Source of the DNA: Kosakonia oryzendophytica
GTDB lineage: Bacteria; Pseudomonadota; Gammaproteobacteria; Enterobacterales; Enterobacteriaceae
Assembly: GCF_900094925.1 (NCBI RefSeq)
Contig: NZ_FMAY01000001.1
Location: 372,001 to 436,000, forward strand
DNA length: 64,000 nucleotides
Direction: 5' to 3'
Shown here piece by piece: positions 9,618 to 20,686 of the stretch. Under the pieces are notes generated by a model. It made no database searches and had not been told where the DNA came from. It saw only the letters and a list, made by a program, of their open reading frames with translations. The number at the start of each line of letters is the position of its first letter. The first letter of the stretch is position 1. A program made the translations under genes and the position numbers.

Positions 9618-11450
9618 TCAAAATGGGAACAGCACCGGAATCAGCAGCGCGCAGACCACCATGACCAGCAGGGTGAATGGCACCCCGATTTTAACAAAAT
9701 CGCTGAACTGATAATTGCCAGGCCCCAGCACCAGCGTATTCACCGGTGAGGAAACCGGCGTCATAAACGCAGCCGACGCGGCCATCGCCACCATCATGGC
9801 AAACGGATAGGGCGAAACCCCCATTGATTTTGCCGCAGCCAGCGCAATAGGCGCCATCAATACCGCCGTCGCGGTATTAGAAATAAACAGGCCGATCAAG
9901 GCACACATCATAAACAGACAAATCAGCATCAGATGCGGCCCGTAACCGCCCCCCACATCCATCAGCCCTTTTACCACCAAATCCACACCGCCGGTTTTTT
10001 GCAGCGCCAGCGCAAAGGGCATCATCCCGACAATCAAAATAATGCTTGGCCAGTGAATCGCTTTATAAGCGCTTTCAGCATCAATACAGCGGAATTTACC
10101 CATCAGCAAACAGGCAACAATCGCTGCAACCGTATTGGGAATTTCGTCTGTCAGCATCAGCGCCACCATTAACACCAGGCAGAAGATCGCATGCGGCGCC
10201 TGGCTATGCGCCGGAGACGCAGCGCTCTCTTCGACAGGCAGATTCAGCACCACAAAATCGCGACCGCGCGAACCCAACTGGCTAATCAGTTTCCAGTTGC
10301 CTACCACCAGAATGATATCACCCAACTGCAAGGGCTCATCCGTAACGGCTCCTTCCAGCGCTTCGCCATCGCGCTTCAGACCCACAACATTCAAGCCATA
10401 GCGAGTACGAAAGCCGATTTCGCGCACCGTTTTACCGGTTAATTCTGAATCCGGAATAAGCGTCACTTCCGCCATGCCAACATCCAGCGCCTGATCGGAG
10501 AAGTATTCACCACGCAGGATCATCGGCTCTAAAAGTTGCTCAGCACAGAACTCTCGCAGATCGACCTCTGCGGCGGACATATCAATCAACAGCACATCAC
10601 GGGCGCGGAATTCAGACACCCCATTCACATTGACGATCACCCGCCGAAAACGCCGCCAGCGCTCAACACCGATAATGTTTGCACCATAGCGCTCACGTAG
10701 CCGCAAATCATCAAGACGCTGGCCAATCATCGGCGAGCCGGGACGGATAGCCAGGCGACGCGCACGACCAGTAAGGTGATACTCTTTGATCAGATCGCGG
10801 AAAGTGCGGTGCCTCCAGCCATCGCGCAGTACACCTTGCTCTTCGCCTTTCAGCATAAAACGCATCAGCAGCATATAAATGATGCCGAGCAGCAGGATGA
10901 CCAGACCTAACGGCGTGACGCTGAAAAAACCGAATCCCTGCAACCCTTCGCGTAGTAACTCACTGTTCACCACCAGGTTTGGCGGTGTCGCAACCAGCGT
11001 CATCATGCCGCTGATTAACCCGGCAAAACTAAGCGGCATCATCAAACGTGAAGGAGAAGTTTGCATGCGCATCGACACGCTGAGCACAACGGGGATAAAA
11101 ATCGCGACCACGCCGGTGGAGCTCATAAAGGCGCCAAGTCCGGCCGCGGTTAGCATCAGCAGTACCAGCATTTTACTTTCGCTGCTGCCAGCCATTTTGA
11201 CCAGCCAGGTTCCCATATTGGTTGCCACGCCAGTGCGAACCAGGCCATCGCCGATAATAAACAGTGCGGCGATCAGAATGACGTTAGGATCGCTAAAACC
11301 GGAAAAGGCTTCCGATAGCGTCAGCGTGCCGCTCAGAATAAAAGCGACAATCACAAACAGTGCTACCGCGTCCATGCGTACTTTGCCCGTTGCGAAAAGC
11401 ACAACGGCGATACCCAACAGACACAAAACCCAGATCAGTTCACCGTTCAC
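9618..11450 (-). CDS. yfbS: YfbS, DASS/CitMHS-type transporter with two TrkA-C domains
   Basis: YfbS, 610 residues, matching the E. coli length. About five membrane segments come first, then two cytoplasmic RCK/TrkA-C-like domains (roughly residues 220-300 and 325-395, the second with [19 protein letters not shown]), then a second membrane half with [15 protein letters not shown] and [15 protein letters not shown], typical of the SLC13/arsenite-permease fold. The substrate is unknown. The start is GTG at 11450 with AAGGA six bases upstream. It is separated from hxpA by a terminator, so it is its own unit. Confidence 0.9.
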   Translation of the reverse strand: MNGELIWVLCLLGIAVVLFATGKVRMDAVALFVIVAFILSGTLTLSEAFSGFSDPNVILIAALFIIGDGLVRTGVATNMGTWLVKMAGSSESKMLVLLMLTAAGLGAFMSSTGVVAIFIPVVLSVSMRMQTSPSRLMMPLSFAGLISGMMTLVATPPNLVVNSELLREGLQGFGFFSVTPLGLVILLLGIIYMLLMRFMLKGEEQGVLRDGWRHRTFRDLIKEYHLTGRARRLAIRPGSPMIGQRLDDLRLRERYGANIIGVERWRRFRRVIVNVNGVSEFRARDVLLIDMSAAEVDLREFCAEQLLEPMILRGEYFSDQALDVGMAEVTLIPDSELTGKTVREIGFRTRYGLNVVGLKRDGEALEGAVTDEPLQLGDIILVVGNWKLISQLGSRGRDFVVLNLPVEESAASPAHSQAPHAIFCLVLMVALMLTDEIPNTVAAIVACLLMGKFRCIDAESAYKAIHWPSIILIVGMMPFALALQKTGGVDLVVKGLMDVGGGYGPHLMLICLFMMCALIGLFISNTATAVLMAPIALAAAKSMGVSPYPFAMMVAMAASAAFMTPVSSPVNTLVLGPGNYQFSDFVKIGVPFTLLVMVVCALLIPVLFPF

Positions 11451-11490
11451 AACGTATCCTTGTCAGTTGATAGTGAGAAAATAGTGCCAT

Positions 11491-11515
11491 AAAAAAACCC
11501 CACAAATGTGGGGTT
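11491..11515 (-). terminator. Terminator of the yfbU-hxpA operon
   Basis: AACCCCA/TGGGGTT stem with a 6-base loop; on the minus strand it is followed by seven T. Lies directly downstream of the hxpA stop. Confidence 0.85.
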
Positions 11516-11526
11516 AAATCATGAGA

Positions 11527-12186
11527 TCAGGCCTTCAGCGTGACATTCACCGTTCCATCCGACTGTTTTGCTACCACCAACGCATCAAGGCGTGTCAGCA
11601 CGAAGTCCACTTCATCGAGCCGGGGCGCATCCGGCGGTACATTTACCGCAATGACGTGGCAGCCTGCCGCAAGGCCGGAAAGTACGCCTGCCGCCGCATC
11701 CTCAACCACAACACACTCCTCCGCTGGCAACCCCAACAGCTTCGCCCCCAGCAGATAGGCGTCCGGCTCGGGTTTACCACGCTTCACCTGTTCGGCAGTA
11801 ACGAACACTTTTGGCGTGGGCAGCCCGGTGGCTCCGTGGCGCGCATGGGCAACCGGTACAGAGCCAGACGTCACAATGGCCCAAGGGATACCGGAGGCAT
11901 CGAGATGGTTCAACAGTTCAATGGCGCCAGGCAGAGGAGTAATACCGTCAGTGTCTGACGCTTCAATCTCTTCCAGGCGGGTAAACTCAGCAGCGATCTC
12001 CGCTTCCGAACTGCCTGCCATAAAGTGACGCAATGAGGTAATCGCTTGTTTGCCGTGAATGAAATTCAGCACATCATCGTGTGCGATGCCAAATCTGTCC
12101 GCCCAGTTGCACCATGCCCGCTCTACGGCGGGCAGAGAGTTCACCAGCGTGCCGTCCAAATCAAACAGAAATCCTTTGCACTGCAC
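11527..12186 (-). CDS. hxpA: HxpA (YfbT), HAD-family sugar phosphatase
   Basis: Sugar-alcohol/sugar phosphatase of the HAD superfamily; in E. coli HxpA acts on hexitol and hexose phosphates. DxD motif I is in FLFDLDGTLVNS at the N-terminus, motif II is the Thr/Ser of AIVTSGS, motif III the Lys of KRGKPEPDAY, and motif IV the Asp residues of VVEDAAAG. I chose the GTG at 12186 (219 residues, MQCKGFL) over the GTG at 12192: AGGAGG sits 7 bases from 12186 but only one from 12192, and E. coli begins with MRCKGFL. Ten bases downstream of yfbU, so co-transcribed. Confidence 0.92.
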   Translation of the reverse strand: MQCKGFLFDLDGTLVNSLPAVERAWCNWADRFGIAHDDVLNFIHGKQAITSLRHFMAGSSEAEIAAEFTRLEEIEASDTDGITPLPGAIELLNHLDASGIPWAIVTSGSVPVAHARHGATGLPTPKVFVTAEQVKRGKPEPDAYLLGAKLLGLPAEECVVVEDAAAGVLSGLAAGCHVIAVNVPPDAPRLDEVDFVLTRLDALVVAKQSDGTVNVTLKA

Positions 12187-12196
12187 ACACACCTCC

Positions 12197-12739
<543 letters not shown>

Positions 12740-12858
12740 TTACCTGCTGAAAACGATGGCTTTCTTGATTTGCCGGGGGTGTTGCATGGATCAAAATGAA
12801 AAATAAAAAAAGAAGACATACCGATAATGCCTTCTTTATATATTGGCTGGCGACGAAA

Positions 12859-13314
12859 TTACAAATCATCCAGAAAGGTTTTATCCAGTTGTTTAAACGC
12901 ACGCTTAAGCGTGTCAGCTAACGCCTGATAATCGGGTTTACCTTCTACAGGTGCCAGTGCCTGCCCTGCTTCCTGAAGTTTTCCGCGCACTTCATAAAAC
13001 CAGTGCAGTATAGAGGGCGGCAGCGGCGTGACAGAGCGTTTACCCAGCCACCACAGCCCCTGCATCGGCAGGCTCAGCGCAAACACCGCGGTGGCAACAG
13101 CCGGGCCAAGCTGACCACCCAGCGCAAGTTGCCAGCAGAGGGTAAACACCGCCAGCGGCGGCATGAAACGGATGGCGTAACGCGTGGCACGAATAACGCG
13201 ATTCTCAACAAATACCGGAGCGAGGCGCTTTTCCATTGGCCAGGTCTTCGCATAATGCTGGCCCCGACGGAACAAACTAAAAAAACTGGCGGGGCGATTC
13301 TCTGAAGTGGACAT
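12859..13314 (-). CDS. yfbV: YfbV, UPF0208 (DUF412) inner-membrane protein
   Basis: YfbV, 151 residues. Two membrane segments at about residues 46-64 ([16 protein letters not shown]) and 70-90, with a soluble C-terminal tail ending [14 protein letters not shown] (close to E. coli). Reported in E. coli to influence Ter macrodomain insulation; the mechanism is not known. Divergent from ackA across a 335-base spacer. Position and sequence fit; function is from the family only. Confidence 0.95.
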   Translation of the reverse strand: MSTSENRPASFFSLFRRGQHYAKTWPMEKRLAPVFVENRVIRATRYAIRFMPPLAVFTLCWQLALGGQLGPAVATAVFALSLPMQGLWWLGKRSVTPLPPSILHWFYEVRGKLQEAGQALAPVEGKPDYQALADTLKRAFKQLDKTFLDDL

Positions 13315-13649
13315 GGCGTTACCTCAACTTCACATATAAAAATTAAAAATTTTGTGCAAAACAACAACTACAAATGACAACGTTAAAATTTTTTGTCAAT
13401 CGCATCAGGTATCAGGTATCCTGTGCCAGCCTTACCAGGGTCATTAGACGAATAACTAAAATTCGTCAAATTTAAGCTCATTATGCCACTGTCTGAAATT
13501 TGCGCAAAATAGCTTAAAATTTTTGTATTCTTCCATCATGCCAGAAAGTATTCGCGGCATGATGTTAATCATAAATGTCAGCGTCAACCTGCGCTACGCT
13601 GTGCGACTCACTGACGTTTTTTAGCCACGTATCATAAATAGGTACTTCC
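13315..13649 (+). promoter_or_regulatory. yfbV-ackA divergent promoter region
   Basis: AT-rich spacer between yfbV and ackA. A plausible sigma-70 promoter for ackA is TTGCGC at about 13499 with TTGTAT about 17 bases on. The direct repeat ATCAGGT ATCAGGT lies near 13405-13420. In the ackA leader, GTCAG (13577) can pair with CTGAC (13611), followed by six T at about 13617-13622, close to the start codon. These are readings by eye; no factor site was assigned. Confidence 0.4.
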
Positions 13650-14852
13650 ATGTCGAGTAAGTTAGTACTGGTTCTGAACTGCGGTAGCTCCTCACTGAAA
13701 TTCGCAATCATCGATGCAGCAAATGGTGACGAGTACCTTTCTGGTTTAGCCGAATGTTTCCATCTTCCTGAAGCACGCATCAAATGGAAAATTGACGGCG
13801 GTAAACAAGAAGCGGCTTTAGGTGCAGGTGCCGCTCACAGCGAAGCGCTGAACTTTATCGTTAACACTATTCTGGCACAAAAACCAGAACTGTCTGCACA
13901 GCTGACCGCAATTGGTCACCGCATCGTGCATGGTGGCGAAAAATACACCAGCTCCGTGGTTATCGATGAATCTGTTATCCAGGGTATCAAAGATGCAGCC
14001 TCTTTTGCACCGCTGCACAACCCGGCACATTTGATCGGTATCGCAGAAGCGCTGAAATCTTTCCCGAAACTGAAAGACAAAAACGTTGCCGTGTTTGACA
14101 CCGCATTCCACACCACCATGCCGGAAGAGTCTTACCTGTATGCCCTGCCGTACAAACTGTACAAAGAACACGGCGTTCGTCGTTACGGCGCACACGGCAC
14201 CAGCCACTTCTATGTGACTCAGGAAGCGGCAAAAGTCCTGAACAAACCGGTAGAAGAACTGAACATCATCACCTGCCATCTGGGCAACGGTGGTTCTGTT
14301 TCTGCTATCCGCAACGGCAAATGCGTGGATACTTCCATGGGCCTGACCCCGCTGGAAGGCCTGGTAATGGGCACCCGTTCTGGCGACATCGACCCGGCTA
14401 TCGTTTTCCACCTGCATGACACCCTGGGCATGAGCGTTGAAGCTATCAACAAAATGCTGACCAAAGAGTCTGGCCTGCTGGGCCTGACCGAAGTCACCAG
14501 CGACTGCCGTTATGTAGAAGATAACTACAAAGATAAAGAAGACGCGAAACGCGCAATGGACGTGTACTGCCACCGTCTGGCGAAATACATCGGCTCTTAC
14601 ACTGCGCTGATGGAAGGTCGTCTGGACGCAGTTGTTTTCACCGGCGGCATCGGTGAAAACGCAGCAATGGTGCGTGAACTGTCTCTCGGCAAACTGGGCG
14701 TTCTGGGCTTCGACGTTGACCATGAGCGCAACCTGGCTGCCCGTTTTGGTAAGTCTGGCTTTATCAACAAAGAAGGCACCCGCCCGGCTATCGTTATCCC
14801 AACAAACGAAGAGCTGGTCATCGCGCAAGACGCGAGCCGCCTGACTGCCTGA
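13650..14852 (+). CDS. ackA: AckA, acetate kinase
   Basis: Acetate kinase, 400 residues, the E. coli length. Interconverts acetyl phosphate + ADP and acetate + ATP, the substrate-level phosphorylation step of acetate overflow. N-terminal [11 protein letters not shown], the [10 protein letters not shown] arginine region, catalytic Asp in [20 protein letters not shown] with the active-site His, and nucleotide-binding [11 protein letters not shown] are all intact. Followed by a hairpin and then pta 78 bases on. Codon use looks strongly biased, as for a highly expressed gene. Confidence 0.99.
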   Translation: MSSKLVLVLNCGSSSLKFAIIDAANGDEYLSGLAECFHLPEARIKWKIDGGKQEAALGAGAAHSEALNFIVNTILAQKPELSAQLTAIGHRIVHGGEKYTSSVVIDESVIQGIKDAASFAPLHNPAHLIGIAEALKSFPKLKDKNVAVFDTAFHTTMPEESYLYALPYKLYKEHGVRRYGAHGTSHFYVTQEAAKVLNKPVEELNIITCHLGNGGSVSAIRNGKCVDTSMGLTPLEGLVMGTRSGDIDPAIVFHLHDTLGMSVEAINKMLTKESGLLGLTEVTSDCRYVEDNYKDKEDAKRAMDVYCHRLAKYIGSYTALMEGRLDAVVFTGGIGENAAMVRELSLGKLGVLGFDVDHERNLAARFGKSGFINKEGTRPAIVIPTNEELVIAQDASRLTA

Positions 14853-14860
14853 TTACACAC

Positions 14861-14882
14861 ACCGCCAGCCAATGCTGGCGGT
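14861..14882 (+). terminator. ackA-pta intercistronic hairpin
   Basis: ACCGCCAGC/GCTGGCGGT stem with a 4-base loop, followed by GCTGTTTT. The U-run is short, so it probably reduces rather than stops read-through into pta, or protects ackA mRNA. Confidence 0.55.
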
Positions 14883-14930
14883 GCTGTTTTGTAACCCGTC
14901 AACCATGACGGTAACGAAAGAGGATTAACC

Positions 14931-17069
14931 GTGTCCCGTATTATTATGCTGATCCCTACCGGTACCAGCGTCGGTCTGACCAGCGTCAGCCTTGGCGTGA
15001 TCCGTGCTATGGAACGCAAAGGCGTTCGTCTGAGCGTCTTTAAACCGATCGCACAGCCGCGCGCTGGCGGCGACGCTCCAGACCAGACCACCACTATCGT
15101 GCGTGCAAATTCTGGCCTGCCGGCGGCTGAACCACTGAAAATGAGCCACGTTGAGTCGCTGCTCTCCAGCAACCAGAAAGACGTGCTGATGGAAGAGATC
15201 ATCGCGCGCTACCACGAAAGCAGCAAAGATGCTGAAGTGGTGCTGGTTGAAGGCCTGGTGCCGACCCGTAAACACCAGTTCGCTCAGTCGCTGAACTTTG
15301 AAATCGCGAAAACACTGAACGCTGAAATCGTGTTCGTCATGTCTCAAGGCACTGACACACAGGAACAGCTGAAAGAGCGTATCGAACTGACTCGCAACAG
15401 TTTCGGCGGCGCGAAAAACACCAACATCACTGGCGTTATCGTTAACAAACTGAACGCCCCGGTTGATGAACAGGGTCGTACCCGCCCGGACCTGTCTGAA
15501 ATCTTCGACGACTCGTCCAAAGCGAAAGTTGTGCGCATCGATCCGGCTAAACTGCAGGAATCCAGCCCGCTGCCATTGCTGGGCGCGGTACCGTGGAGCT
15601 TCGATCTGATTGCCACCCGTGCGATCGACATGGCGCGCCACCTGAATGCCACCATCGTTAACGAAGGCGACATCAAGACCCGCCGCGTGAAATCCGTGAC
15701 CTTCTGTGCGCGTAGCATTCCGCACATGCTGGAGCATTTCCGTCCGGGTTCCCTGCTGGTAACCTCTGCAGATCGTCCGGATGTGCTGGTTGCTGCCTGT
15801 CTGGCGGCAATGAACGGTGTGGAAATTGGTGCCCTGCTGCTGACTGGCGGCTACGAAATGGATGCCAGCGTCCGCAAACTGTGTGAACGTGCTTTCGCCA
15901 CCGGCCTGCCGGTCTTTATGGTGAACACCAACACCTGGCAGACCTCCCTGAGCTTGCAGAGCTTCAACCTGGAAGTTCCGGTTGACGACAACGAGCGTAT
16001 TGAAAACGTTCAGGAATACGTGGCCAGCTACATCAACGCGCAGTGGATCGACTCCCTGACCGCCACGTCCGAGCGCAGCCGCCGTCTCTCTCCGCCAGCC
16101 TTCCGTTACCAGCTCACCGAGCTGGCGCGCAAAGCCGGCAAACGCGTTGTGCTGCCGGAAGGTGATGAGCCGCGTACTGTTAAAGCTGCCGCTATCTGTG
16201 CGGAACGCGGTATCGCGACCTGTATCCTGCTGGGTAACCCGGACGAAATTAACCGCGTTGCTGCCGCGCAAGGCGTTGAACTGGGTGCGGGCATCGAAAT
16301 CGTCGATCCGGATGTGGTGCGTGAAAGCTATGTTGCCCGTCTGGTTGAGCTGCGTAAGAGCAAGGGTATGACCGAAGCCGTTGCCCGCGAACAGCTGGAA
16401 GACAACGTGGTGCTCGGCACGCTGATGCTTGAGCAGGATGAAGTGGACGGTCTGGTTTCCGGTGCAGTACATACCACCGCGAACACCATTCGTCCGCCGC
16501 TGCAGTTGATCAAAACCGCACCGGGCAGTTCACTGGTTTCCTCCGTGTTCTTTATGCTGCTGCCGGAACAGGTATACGTTTACGGTGACTGTGCAATCAA
16601 CCCGGATCCGACTGCTGAACAGCTGGCGGAAATTGCCATTCAGTCTGCAGATTCTGCTATTGCGTTCGGCATCGAACCGCGCGTGGCCATGCTCTCCTAC
16701 TCCACCGGCAACTCCGGTGCAGGTAGCGATGTCGAGAAAGTGCGTGAAGCAACCCGTCTGGCGCAGGAAAAACGTCCTGATCTGGTTATCGACGGTCCGC
16801 TGCAGTACGATGCCGCCGTCATGGCTGACGTGGCAAAATCCAAAGCACCGAACTCACCGGTTGCCGGTCGCGCTACCGTGTTCATCTTCCCGGATTTGAA
16901 CACCGGTAACACCACCTATAAAGCGGTACAGCGTTCTGCCGACCTGATCTCCATCGGGCCGATGCTGCAAGGCATGCGCAAACCGGTTAACGACCTGTCC
17001 CGTGGCGCGCTGGTTGATGATATCGTCTACACCATCGCACTGACCGCAATTCAGGCATCTCAGCAGTAA
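14931..17069 (+). CDS. pta: Pta, phosphate acetyltransferase (long form)
   Basis: Phosphate acetyltransferase, 712 residues (714 in E. coli), converting acetyl-CoA and phosphate to acetyl phosphate. Enterobacterial three-part form: an N-terminal P-loop-like BioD domain (about 1-220, [15 protein letters not shown]), a DRTGG-type regulatory domain (about 225-385) and the catalytic PTA_PTB domain (about 390-712, with [26 protein letters not shown] and STGNSGAG). AGAGGA lies ahead of the GTG start at 14931. Ends at a strong terminator. Confidence 0.98.
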   Translation: MSRIIMLIPTGTSVGLTSVSLGVIRAMERKGVRLSVFKPIAQPRAGGDAPDQTTTIVRANSGLPAAEPLKMSHVESLLSSNQKDVLMEEIIARYHESSKDAEVVLVEGLVPTRKHQFAQSLNFEIAKTLNAEIVFVMSQGTDTQEQLKERIELTRNSFGGAKNTNITGVIVNKLNAPVDEQGRTRPDLSEIFDDSSKAKVVRIDPAKLQESSPLPLLGAVPWSFDLIATRAIDMARHLNATIVNEGDIKTRRVKSVTFCARSIPHMLEHFRPGSLLVTSADRPDVLVAACLAAMNGVEIGALLLTGGYEMDASVRKLCERAFATGLPVFMVNTNTWQTSLSLQSFNLEVPVDDNERIENVQEYVASYINAQWIDSLTATSERSRRLSPPAFRYQLTELARKAGKRVVLPEGDEPRTVKAAAICAERGIATCILLGNPDEINRVAAAQGVELGAGIEIVDPDVVRESYVARLVELRKSKGMTEAVAREQLEDNVVLGTLMLEQDEVDGLVSGAVHTTANTIRPPLQLIKTAPGSSLVSSVFFMLLPEQVYVYGDCAINPDPTAEQLAEIAIQSADSAIAFGIEPRVAMLSYSTGNSGAGSDVEKVREATRLAQEKRPDLVIDGPLQYDAAVMADVAKSKAPNSPVAGRATVFIFPDLNTGNTTYKAVQRSADLISIGPMLQGMRKPVNDLSRGALVDDIVYTIALTAIQASQQ

Positions 17070-17086
17070 TCTTTCTGCTTTGTGAT

Positions 17087-17115
17087 AAAAGGCGACCCGC
17101 GGGTCGCCTTTTTTA
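17087..17115. terminator. Bidirectional terminator after pta
   Basis: AGGCGACCCGCGGGTCGCCT forms a near-perfect stem with A-run before and T-run after, so it can end pta (plus) and the transketolase operon (minus) alike. Confidence 0.9.
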
Positions 17116-17116
17116 T

Positions 17117-18070
17117 TTACAGCAGTTCACGCGCCGCCGACACAATGTCGTGCGCCGTCAAACCATACTCTTTTTGCAGGAAATCCTGCGTGCCCACCTG
17201 GCCGTAGCGCTCCTTCACGCCGACACGTCTCATAGGAACAGGGCAGGTTTCAACAAGCACTTCCGCTACTGCCGATCCCAGCCCGTTATGGATGCTGTGG
17301 TTTTCACAGGTGACGATACGCCCGGTTTTCTCAGCGTAATTCTTCACTAACATGCGATCGATGGGTTTCAGGGTAAACATATCGATCACCGCCGCGCTCA
17401 CACCTTCCTGCTCCAGTTGCTGCGCCGCGGCCAGCGCTTCCACCACCATGATACCGTTGGCAATCAGCGTAATGTCCTGGCCTTCACGCAGCACATTCCC
17501 TTTACCGATGGTAAATTGAGAGCCGGGCTGATACACCGTTGGTGCCTGTTTGCGGATGGTACGCACCCAGTAAAAACCTTCAAGATCCGCAAGCTGGCGG
17601 AGAATGTCCTCAAACATCACCGCATCGGTCACCTCCAGCACCACCGAATGCGCCAGCCCGCGCACAATGCCCATATCCTCAAAGGACATATGCGTACCGC
17701 CGTTATGACAGGCGGTGATCCCGGCATCAGAAGCAATCACCTTCACGTTATTGCGCTGGTAATCGAGGGACATAAAGAGCTGATCAAAGCAGCGACGACT
17801 GGCGAACGCGGTAAAGGTGTGCACAAACGGTTTACGCCCGGTCAGCGCCAGCCCTGCCGCCGTACCAATCACGTTTGCTTCCATGATCCCGCAGTTAATC
17901 ACCTGCTGTGGGTATTTTTTGTGCACACCATCCATGGCCATCGAGCTCATCAAATCCGCTTCCAGCGCGATCACCTCACTGCCTGACTCAATCTGTGCGC
18001 TGATAAAACCTGCATAAACCTTGCGCATTTCAATGCTGTCTTTTCCACCAGCAGGGGCAACCTTAATCAT
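17117..18070 (-). CDS. Transketolase-like protein, C-terminal half (split transketolase)
   Basis: 317 residues, homologous to the pyrimidine-binding and C-terminal domains of transketolase. The catalytic Glu for the thiamine ring is E64 in NCGIMEANVIG; the Tkt C-terminal domain begins near residue 190 (GQDITLIANGIMV). I use the ATG at 18070 (MIKVAP), which has GGAGG six bases upstream and overlaps the stop of the N-terminal half by 8 bases, so the two chains are translationally coupled and must work as a pair. Salmonella carries a similar pair after pta. Last gene of a PTS operon; probably acts on the sugar phosphate that the PTS imports. Acceptor and donor are unknown. Confidence 0.85.
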   Translation of the reverse strand: MIKVAPAGGKDSIEMRKVYAGFISAQIESGSEVIALEADLMSSMAMDGVHKKYPQQVINCGIMEANVIGTAAGLALTGRKPFVHTFTAFASRRCFDQLFMSLDYQRNNVKVIASDAGITACHNGGTHMSFEDMGIVRGLAHSVVLEVTDAVMFEDILRQLADLEGFYWVRTIRKQAPTVYQPGSQFTIGKGNVLREGQDITLIANGIMVVEALAAAQQLEQEGVSAAVIDMFTLKPIDRMLVKNYAEKTGRIVTCENHSIHNGLGSAVAEVLVETCPVPMRRVGVKERYGQVGTQDFLQKEYGLTAHDIVSAARELL

Positions 18071-18896
18071 GCGCAGCCTCCAGTTGTTCAATGGTTTCAT
18101 TCAGCGCCTGTTTCATCTCATCGGTCAGACGCAAATGGTGTGAGTTGCTGAGATGTTCGAGGTACGGCACCCCCTGCCCTTTAATGCTGTCCAGAATAAC
18201 CAGACGCGGACGGGCATCAGCAGGCGGCACCGGTTTCACCACTGCCAGCAACCCGGCAATGTCATCCCCTTTGACGGTGCAGACATCAAAACCAAAGGCG
18301 CGGAATTTCCCCTCCAGATCAAATGCGCAGATGATCTCATCCAAATCACCATCCAGCTGCTGCTTGTTCCAGTCGACAAAGACCGTCAGGTTATTGAGCT
18401 TATGATGGGCAATAAACTGAAACGCCTCCCAGCACTGCCCCTCGTTCAGTTCACCGTCACCCACGATACAAAACACCCGGTTCGGTCTGCCTGCCAGTTT
18501 ATGCCCCAGAGCCATTCCCCCGGCAATGGAAATGCCCTGCCCCAACGAACCAGTCGTGGCGTCCACGCCGCGCGTCTTCAGGCGATCCGGATGGCTTGGC
18601 AAGCGCGTACCGTTGATATTCAGCGTCAGCAACTCCTCCTGCGGAAAGTAGCCCTTCAACGCCAGCGTGCTGTACAGCGCCGGGCCAGCATGCCCTTTCG
18701 ACAACACAAAGTAGTCGCGCTGCGGCCAGTCCGGATCGGCTGGGTCAATACGCATCACCTCGCCATACAGCACCGCCAGCGTCTCCACCACTGACATACT
18801 CCCGCCGTAGTGACCAAAACCTAAATGCGTGAGCGATTTCAGGGTTGCCACGCGGATATCCCGTGCAAACTGCTTCACTTCGTTAAACGTACTCAT
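18063..18896 (-). CDS. Transketolase-like protein, N-terminal half (split transketolase)
   Basis: 277 residues, the thiamine-diphosphate-binding domain of transketolase. SKGHA (66-70), GSLGQG (116-121) and the TPP motif GDG (146-148) to NN (168-169) are intact. Much shorter than housekeeping TktA (about 660 residues), because the second half is a separate gene. Overlaps the EIIC gene by 4 bases (ATGA) and the C-terminal half by 8. Split transketolases of this type usually sit in sugar operons; here the partner is an SgaT-type PTS. Confidence 0.87.
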   Translation of the reverse strand: MSTFNEVKQFARDIRVATLKSLTHLGFGHYGGSMSVVETLAVLYGEVMRIDPADPDWPQRDYFVLSKGHAGPALYSTLALKGYFPQEELLTLNINGTRLPSHPDRLKTRGVDATTGSLGQGISIAGGMALGHKLAGRPNRVFCIVGDGELNEGQCWEAFQFIAHHKLNNLTVFVDWNKQQLDGDLDEIICAFDLEGKFRAFGFDVCTVKGDDIAGLLAVVKPVPPADARPRLVILDSIKGQGVPYLEHLSNSHHLRLTDEMKQALNETIEQLEAAHD

Positions 18897-20284
18897 GATT
18901 TCGCTCCGGAGTTCTCTTCTGCGCCATTGCCGTGCGCTTTGCCTTTCGACATGACGTTCCAGATAACCAGTGCGACAAACAGCGCCACCACAACACCGGT
19001 GATGGCCATTGGCGACAGATAACGCGCCAGGTTGCCCAGCACAATGCCGACAAAACCAAAGTCCGCATCAGAGAACGTGGTGTTGGCAAAGCCCAGTGCA
19101 CCCAGGACTGGCAGCAACAGCACTGGCAGGAAGGTGATCAATAAGCCATTGGCGAACGCGCCGAGCATCGCCCCGCGGCGGCCTCCGGTAGCGTTACCAA
19201 ACACGCCTGCGGTCGCCCCGGTAAAGAAGTGCGGCACCACACCAGGCAGGATCAATACCAGCTTCATCTGCCCGAGCAGGAACAACCCAACCAACCCGCC
19301 AAGGAAACTGAAGAGAAAACCGACCAGCACGGCGTTTGGCGCATACGGATAAACAACCGGGCAATCCAGCGCCGGACGGGCATTCGGTACCAGTTTTTCG
19401 GAAAAGCCAGTAAATGCCGGGACAATCTCAGCGAGGATCAGGCGTACACCTTGCAGGATAATGAACACGCCTGCGGCGAAGGTGATGGCCTGGATAATGG
19501 CGTAAACCAGGAAGTTCTGTCCGGCGCTCAGCTGACTTTCGACATACTCGCGGCCCGCACAGACTGCGAGGATCATGTAGATGATGATCATCGTCAGCGA
19601 GATTGAGATGGAGCTGTCACGCAGGAAGCTGAGGTTTTTTGGCAGGTTCATCTCTTCAGTTGAGCGCGAGCCTTTGCCGCATTTACTGCCGATCCAGCCA
19701 GAGAGCACATAGCCCAATGTGCCAAAGTGACCAAAAGCGATATCGTCATTGCCGGTGATGCGCTTCATATAGCGCTGGGCAATGGCCGGGAAAAAGGCCA
19801 TCACCAGCCCGAGGATCAGCGAACCGGTAAACACCAGACCGATACCCTCGAACCCGGCCACAGTCAGGATCACACCTATCATACAGGCCATGTAAAAGGT
19901 GTGGTGCCCGGTGAGGAAAATGTATTTCAGGCGTGTAAAGCGGGCGACGACAATATTCGCCACCATACCAAACGCCATAATTAATGCAGTTGAAGCACCG
20001 TATTTCTCCAGGGCAATAGAAACGATAGCCTCGTTATTAGGAATAATTCCCTGAATATTAAATGCATGCTCAAACATGCCGCCCAGTGGATTAAGGGAAC
20101 CGACTAATACCGTTGCACCACCGCCCAGTACAATAAAGCCCAGAATGGTTTTTACCGTACCTTTAACAACGTCAGAGAAGGATTTCTTCTGCGCCACCAG
20201 ACCAATCAGGGCAATCAACCCGACCAGTACCGAGGGTACTTTTAATATATCAACAACAAAATTCAGCGTTTCAAGGATAAACAT
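18893..20284 (-). CDS. PTS EIIC, SgaT/UlaA (ascorbate) family permease
   Basis: 463 residues from the ATG at 20284 (MFILETLNFVVD), which has GAGG five bases upstream; an in-frame ATG further out lacks one. About 11 hydrophobic segments and the family stretches GHHTFYMACMIG, HFGTLGYVLSGWIGSK and GVVPHFFTGATAGVFGN mark the UlaA/SgaT class of the PTS-AG superfamily. It should import a sugar acid or sugar coupled to phosphorylation by the EIIB and EIIA encoded upstream. The ascorbate operon proper lies elsewhere in enterobacteria and lacks transketolase, so the substrate here is probably different. Confidence 0.88.
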   Translation of the reverse strand: MFILETLNFVVDILKVPSVLVGLIALIGLVAQKKSFSDVVKGTVKTILGFIVLGGGATVLVGSLNPLGGMFEHAFNIQGIIPNNEAIVSIALEKYGASTALIMAFGMVANIVVARFTRLKYIFLTGHHTFYMACMIGVILTVAGFEGIGLVFTGSLILGLVMAFFPAIAQRYMKRITGNDDIAFGHFGTLGYVLSGWIGSKCGKGSRSTEEMNLPKNLSFLRDSSISISLTMIIIYMILAVCAGREYVESQLSAGQNFLVYAIIQAITFAAGVFIILQGVRLILAEIVPAFTGFSEKLVPNARPALDCPVVYPYAPNAVLVGFLFSFLGGLVGLFLLGQMKLVLILPGVVPHFFTGATAGVFGNATGGRRGAMLGAFANGLLITFLPVLLLPVLGALGFANTTFSDADFGFVGIVLGNLARYLSPMAITGVVVALFVALVIWNVMSKGKAHGNGAEENSGAKS

Positions 20285-20332
20285 ATCCACCTCGCTTAAT
20301 ACACACCGCATCCGCAATGTGTACAGTTGATG

Positions 20333-20605
20333 TTAACGGTTGGCGAAGAAAGCACTCACTTTCGCTTCCAGTTCGTTGATATCAATGATGTTATTGATAA
20401 CGATAAGTTGATTTTCCGGTACGCTGGCGCTGGCAGCGATATCTTTCGCCATCACAAAAACATCGGCGGCGCCGGGTGTAGCGGATGACAAATCGGAATG
20501 TTCAACGTCAGCCTCAATGTTCAGCTTTTTAAGGACTTTTTTAATATTCATTTCGACCATGAAACTACTGCCAAGTCCGGATCCGCAAATTGCCATTATT
20601 TTCAT
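20333..20605 (-). CDS. PTS EIIB, SgaB/UlaB-like
   Basis: 90 residues; small cytoplasmic EIIB. The phospho-acceptor is Cys7 in the P-loop CGSGLGSSF. Length and fold cues match UlaB-type EIIB. It passes phosphate from EIIA to the sugar during transport by EIIC, whose gene begins 48 bases downstream. Confidence 0.9.
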   Translation of the reverse strand: MKIMAICGSGLGSSFMVEMNIKKVLKKLNIEADVEHSDLSSATPGAADVFVMAKDIAASASVPENQLIVINNIIDINELEAKVSAFFANR

Positions 20606-20686
20606 TGTGGTTACCTTTTTTTTGGGTAGAGTACGACCGCATCACCCGTTACCGGGTAATGAGTAAAATCCTGGTAAGAAAAAAAA

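Noticed and set aside
13818-14828. Minus-strand 336-codon frame opposite ackA.
   Set aside because: Shadow of ackA, produced by its codon bias.
14925-16472. Long minus-strand frame (515 codons) opposite pta.
   Set aside because: Antisense shadow of a strongly biased highly expressed gene; Phe/His/Gln/Arg-rich with no family features; pta is certain.
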